Assembly (NCBI RefSeq): GCF_043290135.1
Contig: NC_134703.1
Location: forward strand, 108,386,005 to 108,450,004
DNA from: Rhipicephalus microplus
Lineage: Eukaryota > Arthropoda > Arachnida > Ixodida > Ixodidae
Direction: 5' to 3'
DNA length: 64,000 nt
The translations under genes were made by a program, and so were the position numbers. Below the pieces are notes generated by a model. It saw only the letters and a program-made list of their open reading frames with translations, searched no databases and was not told the DNA's origin. Positions 54,176 to 64,000 of this stretch are shown here, one piece after another. Numbering within the stretch: the stretch's first letter is position 1; every line of letters begins with the position of its first letter.

Positions 54176-57100
54176 TCTACATAGTCACTGTCAGCGGCCA
54201 GAAACAAGGATATAAACGAGGCTAGATGATGCTGATAGGCACGGCATCTCTTCGCAAGCGTGCGGTCAAATATATCTCATGTTCCTCGTCGAATGAAACA
54301 GTAGATAGCTTACACTGACGTGTTTCGTATGTATTTTTCCGTCGTGTTCAGTTCGTTCTGTAAGTTTGTGGAATGGAAGTTGATCTTTTTTGACCAAGAA
54401 GTCTGGTGTAAAATTTCTCTTAAGAAAGTCTTCATGGGAAGTACGCAACTCAGTTGCAAATGTCCCAAACTCAAGACAGGCAAATAAACAGACCACATCG
54501 AGAAAGCAGGTGTCGCCCCGACGAATAGAAACTCACGCGTGAAAACTACTGCGTGGTGCTACGGTTTTCTTCGATCTACTACTCTCAATCATATGACAGT
54601 TATTCTTAACGTCGCTTCTCTCAACATCGAACTGTTCATGCTCCATGCGTGGTGATTGCGCTGAAGATGCGGTCGGGACAGAGTTCACGTGGCTGCGGAT
54701 TAAAAAGTGTGTTTTCGTGAAGTGCTGTGTGTACGTGTCGATGAATGCCGATGAATGGATGACAAGCCAAGGGACACGTCGGAAGTGCGTGATATGCGGT
54801 CACAGGAGTGACATCGTTGAGATGCTAAATTCCCTCTGCAAAGATCCAACGCATGGTTTTCGATAATACATCAAGGATTTTTCATTCGGAATGTTTTAAA
54901 AAGCAATTAGTAATTTATTTATTCACGTACCAGTCACTCTGTAACCGTAACACTTTCCAGTTCTTATCTCGGATCTCTCAGCCAGTGGTCTCCACCTCAG
55001 AATTCCCTATACATACTCCATAGAGGGAACTCTGGCGCTAATGTTTATGGAGCTGTAACGCATGGCGCTTCAGCGAGCATGGGAATGATAGGTAGTACAT
55101 AGAGTTGTCTGATCTCCATACTTTCGGCTTTGTTTGGGTTTGCTTGGTTCGGAGCTGCTTTGTCACAAAACAACAATCAGCAAATGTTCAGTAGTTGCAC
55201 TTCACCACTGTACCCTTTTAATTCCACCATTTTAAATCACGTCAAGAAATTCAAAACAGTTTGTACTTTTATTCGAAACAAAACCAAAACACTGCAATAA
55301 ATGAAGTCATTAGTGCACTCGAAGCATGCAAGCACAGAGACTAAGCTGATTCATTTACCACCCATCATTACCACGGTCACTGAACGATCGCAGCGCCACA
55401 GTCGCTTCTAGTTAAGCTTAGAAAACTCTACGGTGTCTGTAGTGAGAGCATCGCTGGAAAAGTAAAACTAATACAAGTTCTTCTACAGTTATCTAACAGA
55501 ATGTGCGCTCGACATTTGTAATTTGAAAACTTCATGGCTGGACCTCGCTTTGTGAGCGATATTAGGATTCCCTTATAATAACATAGCAAAAAGCTCATTT
55601 CGATGGTAAGCGTGGTAGATCTTAAATAGCAAATGACTACGCATGCGTGTATAGCATGTCGCCAATATCTCGCAAAAGCAGTGTTTTGTTTGTACCTTTA
55701 TTACACAATTCCCGAAAGGCTGTAAGGATCTCACTGCGCTCGTGCGAAAACGACAATGCCATTTATGCGCTACAGGCCAAACAAGTTCACTCGTGTACGT
55801 TGTTTTAGAACGCCAACAGAGAGTAACCACTGCGGAAGACCCCTCGCACGTCATCGACCTCTTGAAGCACCATTAATTTTTGTCCCTGGCGTAAGCCAAC
55901 CTAACTTACAGCTTCCGCGAATACCAGAGCGCCGGTTGTTTGCTGATGGTTTGCATGCGACGTTATCAATAAGTTCAATTAATAAATACGTTATGGCGAT
56001 CTATAACTCCAATCAGGACCAGCTTCACTCTCAATAAAAAGTGGCGGGGTGACAAGGGTGTTATTCTTAGTAGCTAAATACGGGGCAAAAGAGGCGCGCA
56101 CCTGCAGCTGCTCTTTGATTGTTTCAGTGCCATCCCACGTTGAGGTACGGACAGCCAACAAGGCTACCTTTCACAACTAATCAAGTGTACCCATTCTGGA
56201 TCTCTGCCATGTGGTGAAATCCGCAAAGGCGAGCATTTTCTTTTAGCAGCACGTTCTTGTTGCGCCATCTACCCGGTTCATGTACCCACTTGCGAGAATC
56301 TCCAAGTGCCTGGCACGATCCTTCTTTGATTTTATCAAGCATAGCCGCGCCGAGATAGGGTAAGCGTACCCTACATCTCACCATTACTTGTTAGACGTCC
56401 TCCATGTGAGCGGCTACTGTATTTCAAACTACAGAGCATGGTACTTGTTTTAGACTAGGAAGTGGTGGGACAGTGTTTGCGGTGCCCGTTTATATTATCC
56501 TGAAAGTGGCAGGTCCGATCGCAGACACGGGCGTCAAAATTTTGATAGAGATAAAATGCTACTAGCTCGTGTACTGTGCGATATCAGTTCACATTCAAGG
56601 ACGCCAGGTGGTAGAAATTTTCGAATCCCTTCACAAGTGTTTGCCTCATAACCACGTCGTAGTTCTGCAGCCTAAAATCCGAAATATCATTATTTGTCTT
56701 GAACCAAAATTTTCCGAAATGGCTAGTGAAGACCCCTAAAACACAGTTTCATTTGCGAATCATTCCTCAAGATTTCACATATGTATGTAATTACACGGTT
56801 ATAATAATGATAAAAAAACAGGCTTGTCGACAACCAAACAAACTCCTCTGCCAGCCGGCGTCACAATGCGCCTTTCAGACCGTACACTGAGCCATAGTTT
56901 CACAATTTACCACCGCCCATACGTGGCACTCATCTTCGGCTGATACCTCGAAATCGTCATTACTGACCGATACGGGTGGGATGACACACAGGGATTTTCC
57001 ATTACCCGATCAAAATTTCCGTTTGGATGCCCGCCGCAACAAGCCACTCACAGAGGTCATAGCGCATACCAGGCATTCCTGCTCAGAGTGGCATGCTATA

Positions 57101-60100
57101 CGCCATCACCGCTTTGCCACAGCCTACACGATTCACTGCGTGCCGCCGTAATCGAATTCGGTAATACGTATGTCTCACGTCGATGACCGAGGCTCGTCTA
57201 CTACAACGACCCGGAGTAATAGCGGCGCAGTATATTAAAACGGAAGCCAGGGTTGCATATCTAATGGGCACCATTCTATCGATGGCAAACGCTTCCCATT
57301 CCACGGCGCTAGGCGATACTGGGATCTCCGAAAACAGTGTGGCTACTGAATAATTCAGAGGCCGGAAGACGTGAGTGCGCCTATGCTTCATTTCTGAAGA
57401 GGTGAAATCGTTTGTAAAAAATAACAACTATGCGCGTTTCATTATAGAATTTTCTTTAGAAGTGTGCTGTCTGCTTGATGTTTAATTCCGCATGGCTTGT
57501 CCTAATATCACTTCTAAGGTGAAAGTCTTAGATCTCTGTGTTTTAGGGTCACGTCTTCAGCTTAGAAAATATAGAAAGGAAATACAAAAAATACAGACCA
57601 CACCCATAAAAAATAAAAAAAGAATCAAAACTTCCAGTGATGTATTCTGCTGTACCGAGCTTAATGAAGATAGAAAAACAATATGTAATTCTTTCAAAGT
57701 AAACTAAGTGCTGCCAATGCTTCTACAGGCTTATGCATAATGTTTGGGCTGGTTTCGGAACATTAAACTCCTCAATTACTATTCAATGTATTTTTTGATA
57801 TAAAGTGAAATTTGTTTAGCATCATTACAAGAATATTGTTCGCGCTTTAGAGCTTTCTCAAAAACTTACTGGATTAGCACGTACGTCGACGGAAATTCAA
57901 GCAGTGGGGAAACTGCGCGAGTGCCTCTTCTTCGGGCTATTCGACGAGAATCCACAGCTCGTGCCGTGCTTTCCTACAATCTCGCCTTCTTGGCCTTAAT
58001 TTGTATGCGGGAGCATGGTCTTTACGTTTGCGAACTATAGTGATTCGTTGCATACTCTCTAGACGAGTCCTGCTAACCTCTTCAAGATGCTTCGTCAACT
58101 TATGTAAGCGTGGCTGTCTTTCTGACATGCTTTTTCCAGAGCAAACCTCGGGCAACTGTAAAATATATCCCTTTTATTGCGTTTGCGTGAGAATATTTAT
58201 TCTTAAGAATAGCTTTTTTTTCGTGATTGTGGTTCCTAACACCAGCAAACATGGGAGCCTTTAAACCGAAAGTTTGGATTTTATATATCGAAGGCAGTCG
58301 AGCACTTGAATCTTATACATGAGAAGCCCATGCTTTCTGCTTCAAGCACAGGTAACTCAATGGGAACCACCTTAGACAACAAAACATGAACGAAACAGTT
58401 GAAGAACAGAAATATGAATATGAAATACATTTCTAGGCCAGTTTGCTTGTTTAACTCTTTTTGTAGTTCATAAACTAGAATGATACCATTTTATGCCACA
58501 TTAAGACAACAAATTACCCAATATCTGCATGTTTCACTGTAAATGTTATCGAAAGACGATAATCTTGCGTCTGCAGAGAGAAAACAAAACATTTATTCGA
58601 TCTTCGCGTGAGAAAATCGGTGAATTGTATTCTGCAGGCGCTGCGTTAGAGAGTCTCGATTCCTGCAGCGAAGGCAAACGAGCTCATCGAGGTACGTGAG
58701 ACACGAGCGCTATCTGGCAGTTATCTTCCAAAACGAAGGCGTGGGCGCCCGTCTTGGAGGCAATAACGTGTAGAACGCAAAGCGACGAGCAAGTGCCACC
58801 CCCGTGTCGTCTTAGCAAAGCGTTTGAAACACTTGCCTTTCCGAGCATCACGTTGCATTGTCAGCGCAGCGTGATAAACGCTACAGTCTTTGGAATTACT
58901 TATGTACGCCTTTCTAGAATAAAGCCAATAATTGCTTTTTAATTGACAGTCGCCCTAGTATGAACGCTGAAACTTTAGCAATATTGGTGGGTGCTGCGGA
59001 TGGGGTTGGCCGGTTGTGGTATTGTTTGATACCTTTTGAGTACGTTAAAGCGGACAAACAGCCAAACGCACAGACCGACCAAAGTTTTTGCGTCGAAGTA
59101 CCCCTAGAAAGACTATCGTTTTTAAAAAACGATACAGTCAAACTACTCTTAGCGTTTCTTTAATCGCCACCTAGGCGGGCTCCTGATGCGCCAACGGAGG
59201 TGTGAGAGTGCGACAATATTAATAACTAAACACGTTAATAAGTGGCGTCACTTCAGCGCTGAAGCAGAAACAGTATTGTGGGACACCGGGCCTGGTCAAC
59301 CCCGCGGGCACTTCAATTTCACAACGCGCGCCCAACTCGCTATGAAACAGAGCTATTTCGAAGTCAGAAAGAGAAGCGCTTCTGTTTGCTTTTACTCATT
59401 GCAGAGTAAACTAACCGAGCCATTTGTTACTGCCGCCTGGAATGCTTCACTTCGTGTTGCACAAAGGGCGTGGCATTCCACTGCTTCTTATTGCCAAGTA
59501 ACCTAAGGCAGTTTCTCTATTTTCATCACTCTACCGCTGTCCACTTTTTTTTACGTTGTTCTTGTAGCCAGATCTTTTCGTGAAAGGCTGGTACTGCGAA
59601 CTTGTTTACAGTGTTACCCAACTTGAGTGATGGGAGTAAATGGGGCAAACCGCTACGGCGAAAGAAAACCAGCCCACTTCCCGCCTGCAACGCCCCATTT
59701 TTTTCTTCCCGCGCAGGTCCGGAATGCAGTCAGTATTCACTTCTCATACTATATTCAGCACCACTTCAAGGGAAGAGAAAAGGACAGCCCGCGTCTCCTT
59801 TGAGTTGCTCAGTTTCAACAGGGAATCGCTTAAAGAGACACTAAAATCAAATAACAATTTACATTAGAGTGGTAGTTCAATTAATGACAATGTCTAAAAC
59901 GAAAATGTTATCAACAGAAGTGCCGTACTTACCGAGAAATTAAGGTAAATGCACAAGACATGCGCCACAGAAGGACATTATCAAAATGATCCCAATACCG
60001 TTAGATGAACCGCCATTATTCACCAGTTGTCCATTTAGCTCCACTAAATAAAGAACCTTCCGTGCATCAAAAGACGCAATAAAATGCTGCTTGTTCGTTT

Positions 60101-60654
60101 TTGTTTGAATCGTGGCAAAAGAACCACCGGACGTTACTATGGGGAATGGCGTGAGTGCTTTAAGAACCTAATTTTCGCCTGGTTAAACTGGACAGGTCAT
60201 ACGAACTATCGGAGCCCCAGTTGAACCAATCACGCCTGCAATCTTGAAGGACATTGATAAAAATTGTTCAATAACCTTTGTTGCCGCTGTGGCTTCCGCT
60301 ACCTCCTCTCTGCTGCTACCAACGTTTTTAGATATTGTATCTAAAAGCGTTGGCTGCTATTGTAGTGCCGGTGACCATACTATAAAGCCGGACAACGTTG
60401 TTCACGGCAACAGTGATGTAAAACGTTCCGTTGAGGGGAGTAATATGAAACGCATTAACCAGATGGTGACCACTAAAACGCGTTTTAATATCGAAATAAG
60501 GCCTTCGTTGGCAGAAAAGTAACACTACAATATTTCTGGACTGCTATTTCAACAATCAACGTTGGCGTAATTGTTTCTTTTAGCGTCTCTTTGTGTATCT
60601 GACATATTTCTGCAGTCATACATGTGTGCAGCATTTTACATTAAAAAAAATCAC
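54176..60654. other. No supported feature
   Basis: About 6.5 kb with only short frames on both strands. I checked the longer ones (for example 57083-57427 minus and 59186-59506 plus) and found no domain, splice pattern or compositional bias. Confidence 0.5.
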
Positions 60655-60889
60655 AGTATATCCATGGAGTGAATGAGGATGAGTGGGGCGCAACGTCCAT
60701 CCATCCGCCCGTGCTTCCGTTCATCCGTTCGTTCTTGCTTCCGCCCATCCATGCGTCCGTCCTTGCTTCCGTCCATTCAATCTTGCTTCCATCTGTCCGT
60801 CATTGTTTCAGTTCGGTCAATGTTGCTTCCATCCGTCCGTGCGTCCGTCCGTCCATCCGCCTACCCACCCACCCGCCCACCCGCCCGCC

Positions 60890-60937
<48 letters not shown>

Positions 60938-60978
60938 GGCGGCACAAACCCATGCTTTAAGAAGCTCCGCCCCTAAAA
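60655..60978 (+). mobile_element. Dispersed repeat family Y, copy 4
   Basis: Begins ATCACAGTATATCCATGGAG and GAGTGGGGCGCAACG. Then come a degenerate CCGT/CCAT tetranucleotide tract, a pure CTGT microsatellite, GGCGGCACAAACCC, and the end AAGCTCCGCCCCTAAAA. The order matches copy 1 read in reverse. The GCGAAGC words have each lost one or two bases. Confidence 0.75.
60889..60937 (+). repeat. (CTGT)n microsatellite inside repeat Y
   Basis: About 12 perfect units. Confidence 0.97.
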
Positions 60979-61352
60979 CTGAGAAATAATTCGCTGTTTT
61001 CTTACTAGAAGAGATCTAGATAAGGAAGATTAACAAGGAATGACAAAAGGCTGCAAAAAATAGCGCTTAGAAATAGCGCAGTGCCAAAGTGTCAAAATGT
61101 GTGAGAAGCAGAGGTGTGGCACAGAAATGGTCCTAAATGAGAAAAAGCTAAAGCGCTGAAGCTACTATCAGAACTGCTTTCCCCGTAACTTTGAGTCTAA
61201 CTTTCCTCAGTTTCCAACATAAGGTATCCTTACAACCACATACGTGATATAGGACTACCTTCATAAACCGCATTTCATGCTCGTATTCGATTGATTGGTT
61301 GATTGATTGACGCATCTTATTGAAATTATCTGTTGGAGATGTGTTGCGTTTT

Positions 61353-61577
61353 AGGCTCACCCCAGTGGATCAGTGGTTACGGTGCGGGGCTGTCGACACG
61401 AAGGTCCTAGGTTTGATCCCATTGCATCTTCGGCGGTCGCATTTTGGTAAAATCAAAGTGGGGCGGCCTCGTGAACTTTGCGTTGTAAGTGGACGTTAAA
61501 GAGCACCAGAGGGTCAAAACGTCCGGAGTCCTCCTCTACGGCGTCTCTCACAAGACCCCCTTATATTATTATTAGTG
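61353..61577 (+). mobile_element. Ruka-like SINE, diverged, plus orientation
   Basis: The head reads GGATCAGTGGTTACGGTGC (A-box region) and GTCCTAGGTTTGATCCC (B box). The body carries TGGACGTTAAAGAGCACCAG and CTACGGCGTCTCTCA, the reverse complements of body words in the other copies. It ends in a TTATTATTA tail. It is the only SINE copy in this orientation. Confidence 0.75.
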
Positions 61578-62189
61578 GTACATTTATGGTTGACATTGCC
61601 GAACGTTCTCCATCTTTTTTTTATGAAAGTCTGCCATTGGGCGTAACTATTTTTTATTAGGAAATACACATGCAGGCTTCCTGTAAGAATGAATGGCAAC
61701 CTTTTGTTTCAACTGATTATCTCTGAAAACCATCTTTTACTTATACATAGGCGCTTGTATGTTTTATCGTAGTAATCCTAAAGCGATTACGGATACACGT
61801 TTACTGACATTGCGCAGCCACCTTTAACGAGTAAATGGCGTGGCTATTCGGGGTCACAGGGTGCACTGCTTTTCCTCGAGCAGGGATTCGTTTCTAGCGC
61901 GACTGCGCACCGCGAAGAGAGAAAGTAAGCAACACTCGATACTGCGTTGAGCGTCACCACTTCGCACTTACGGCCCACGCGTTCACTGCGAGCAGCGCTC
62001 TTTCCGTACTTCATAAAAAAAGATACAGCTACAAATACAAAAAAGAAACGTGCAGCTTGGCGCTGGATATTTTTTTTTCTTTTTACTTACATTGTTGCGT
62101 TGCAAGGGCACAGTCGCGACCTTCGCATTGTCTAGTTTAGCCTTGCCTGGCGTCTATATGACGTACGCACTAGGGAATTGACAGCTCAC
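61578..62189. other. No supported feature
   Basis: Nothing recognisable on either strand. Confidence 0.45.
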
Positions 62190-62720
62190 TTTTGTTCTTT
62201 CTTTCAACTTTTTTTCCCGAGAACTCTCCCCTCTTGCCCGTTTATTGGGTCTCGCTTACGAAGTTACACTCTGTTTCTTTTTCTTTACCTCGTGTTTTTT
62301 TTTGTCTTTCTTTACTTCTTTCTCTTGATGGAGCGTATACACTCCAACTAAAAAAAAGTCGCGCTTTCGAATCGGTTCGTGCCAGACTAACGGGGGCCCA
62401 TTGTTACGTCATCGGACGTGCTGGCGAGCCGCGGCGTGAGCCAGTACAACAAATAAAGCAATGGCCGTTCACTGGGAGCCCCCCGGTAGTTCGTCGACGA
62501 GGCAGTTCCCGCGACAACCGGTAACGGCCAAAGCTGGGCGTGGGGCGCTCGGTATACCGACGTGACTCGAAGACGCGCCGACCGCGTAGGCGTACACCGC
62601 AGGAAGAAGCGAACACGCTGCACGCGCGATCGAATGGCTACGATCATGCCGTTGCCATGACTTTCTTTCGCACTACTCGAACGCGCGCTCGACAGTCTGT
62701 GAGCATTTAGAAGCAATTAA
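62190..62720. other. T-rich then CpG-rich stretch, possible promoter region
   Basis: A pyrimidine-rich stretch (62190-62330) leads into CpG-rich sequence with a 109-residue minus-strand frame (62716-62387). The frame has no recognisable domain and is Arg/Ser rich, as expected from GC-rich chance frames. A CpG-island promoter or 5' untranslated exon is possible but unproven. Confidence 0.25.
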
Positions 62721-62895
62721 TGCTGTCTAACATGTCCTTCTCTAAGATGCACGCAGCGAAAAGAGTTGTGTGATGACCCAGCAGGTGCCCTCAGAATCAA
62801 CATGTGACTGATGTCACGCAATTACTATTGATGATACCTAATAAAGTTACTACTACCACTAATAATAATATTAATAATAATAATAACATTTGATT

Positions 62896-62896
62896 A

Positions 62897-62930
<34 letters not shown>

Positions 62931-63160
62931 ATGTAGGGTTTAACGTCCTAAAACTACCATATGATATTGAGAGATGTCATAGTCGAGGGCTCTGGAAATT
63001 TCGACCACCTGGGGTTCTTTAACGTGCACCCAAATCCGAGCACACGGGCCTACAACATTTCCGCCTCCATCGGAAATGCAGCAACTGCAGCCGGGATTCG
63101 ATCCCGCAACCTGCGGGTCAGCAGCCGATTACCTTAGCCACTAGACCACCGCGGCGGGGC
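62896..63160 (-). mobile_element. Ruka-like tRNA-derived SINE, full length
   Basis: Complete copy. On the minus strand the head CCGCGGTGGTCTAGTGGCTA is followed by the B box in GGGATCGAATCCCGGC, the body and a TCAA-rich tail (the GATT repeats at 62896-62930). Microsatellites flank both sides, which hides any target-site duplication. Confidence 0.92.
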
Positions 63161-63162
63161 GT

Positions 63163-63215
63163 ACGACTACTACTACTACTACTACTGCTACTACTACTAC
63201 TACCACCACCACCAC

Positions 63216-63313
<98 letters not shown>
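63163..63313 (+). repeat. (ACT)n then (AAT)n compound microsatellite
   Basis: ACT/ACC triplets to about 63215, then about 32 AAT units. Confidence 0.97.
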
Positions 63314-63433
63314 TCTGCGGTTTGATGTCCCGAAACCACGATATGTTTATGAGACCACCACGGCCGGCATCGAACCTGCGACCTTTGGATCAGCAGCGGA
63401 GCACCCTAGCAATTGAGGCACCGTTGTGGGCAG
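63314..63433 (-). mobile_element. SINE fragment with internal deletion
   Basis: A tail-side piece (GGTTTGATGTCCCGAAACCA) is joined directly to a tRNA-like head whose B box reads GGTTCGATGCC on the minus strand. The central body is absent. The head differs from the other copies, so it may be a second subfamily. Confidence 0.7.
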
Positions 63434-63467
63434 CTAACAAAATTAATATAACCGTCAAACAAGTCCT

Positions 63468-63865
63468 GATTGATCTGTTGGGTTTAACGTCCCGAAACAA
63501 CCCTATGATTACGAGAGACGCCATGGTGGGGGGCTCCGGAAGTTTCGACCACCACCTGTGGTTGTTTACCGCCCACCCTAATCTGAGCATTCACCACGCG
63601 CTGGATGAGCCGGCGTTGGTCTTCTGGCTCGGAGGCAAACAAGAGAGACTCCTATGACTGAAATTGTGCAAGCAGTCGCTGTACTGGCCCCTCCATTTTT
63701 TTTTTCTTTTCTGCGAAAAATGAAGATGTGACCGGCACCAAATCTGAGCACACGGGCCTACAGCATTTTCGCCTCTATTGAAAATGCAGCCGCCACTACC
63801 GGGATCTGATCAAGCGACCTGCGGGTCAGCAGCCGAATAACTTAGCCACTAGACCACCGCGCCGT
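63468..63865 (-). mobile_element. Ruka-like SINE split by a 151-bp insertion
   Basis: The tail-side half is at 63468-63589 and the head-side half at 63741-63865. The head includes CTTAGCCACTAGACCACCGC. The two halves join cleanly in the family consensus at AATCTGAGCA, which is duplicated on both sides of the insert. Confidence 0.85.
63590..63740. mobile_element. 151-bp insertion with 10-bp target-site duplication
   Basis: Not related to any other part of the window that I can see. It contains a T-rich run (TTTTTTTTTCTTTT) near 63697-63710. Flanked by AATCTGAGCA at 63580-63589 and 63741-63750. Confidence 0.65.
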
Positions 63866-64000
63866 CAAAGAGGGCCTAACCCTCCCTGTGTATATGAGAA
63901 GCTAGTAGTAATGCCCTCCTTTCCTCTTTGTCCACGTTGTCGTTGCAAAAATGTTCAACTACGATCACCAACTAGCCCAGCTTTCAATCCATCGATAGCA

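Noticed and set aside
62387..62716. Minus-strand 109-residue Arg/Ser-rich frame as the first exon of an upstream gene
   Set aside because: No conserved motif or donor site I could defend; the CpG-rich composition explains the open frame.
62896..63160. tRNA gene on the minus strand
   Set aside because: The A and B boxes are present, but the sequence continues into a SINE body and the same head occurs at five other sites. It is a tRNA-derived SINE head.

Overview
The window looks like repeat-rich chromosomal DNA of an arthropod, most likely a hard tick (Ixodidae). Three things point there. It holds several copies of a tRNA-derived SINE resembling the ixodid Ruka family. Its non-LTR retrotransposon remnants carry RNase H tails. 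It also holds small exons of an invertebrate-type anion channel spread over long introns. There is no sign of bacterial gene organisation. The species call is an inference.

Layout: 1-3672 is the pol part and 3' end of a frame-broken Ty3/gypsy LTR retrotransposon. From 5364 to 22024 on the minus strand lies the only host protein-coding gene I can support, a Cys-loop ligand-gated chloride channel subunit of the glycine/glutamate-receptor type. Five exons are visible and all four exon junctions keep the reading frame. They encode the extracellular domain with its Cys-loop, and M1 to M3. The signal-peptide exon (above 22024) and the M3-M4 loop plus M4 exon (below 5364) were not found. Its introns carry two LINE tails, a large RNase H-bearing LINE broken by a SINE, and microsatellites.

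From about 22.4 to 64 kb I see no convincing host gene. This part is a mosaic of dispersed non-autonomous repeats, microsatellites, SINEs, two decayed LINE fragments and one CR1-like LINE with an intact 673-residue reverse transcriptase frame (51.8-54.2 kb, minus).

The most unusual signal is a set of three repeat families of 0.5-1.1 kb (called X, Y and Z here). The best copy of each is bounded by short inverted repeats containing GCGAAGC, a heptamer known to fold into an exceptionally stable mini-hairpin. Families X and Y also place a long tetranucleotide microsatellite just inside one end, and X has a ~150-bp tandem array behind it. This resembles Helentron-associated elements (DINE-1/HINE type), but I find no autonomous partner in the window.

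Other points of note: a splice acceptor of the channel gene duplicated in a 123-bp minisatellite; a LINE tail abutting another acceptor of the same gene; SINE insertions with readable target-site duplications; an insertion nested in a SINE; an eight-copy module around GAGTAC/GTACTC; and several perfect or near-perfect inverted repeats.
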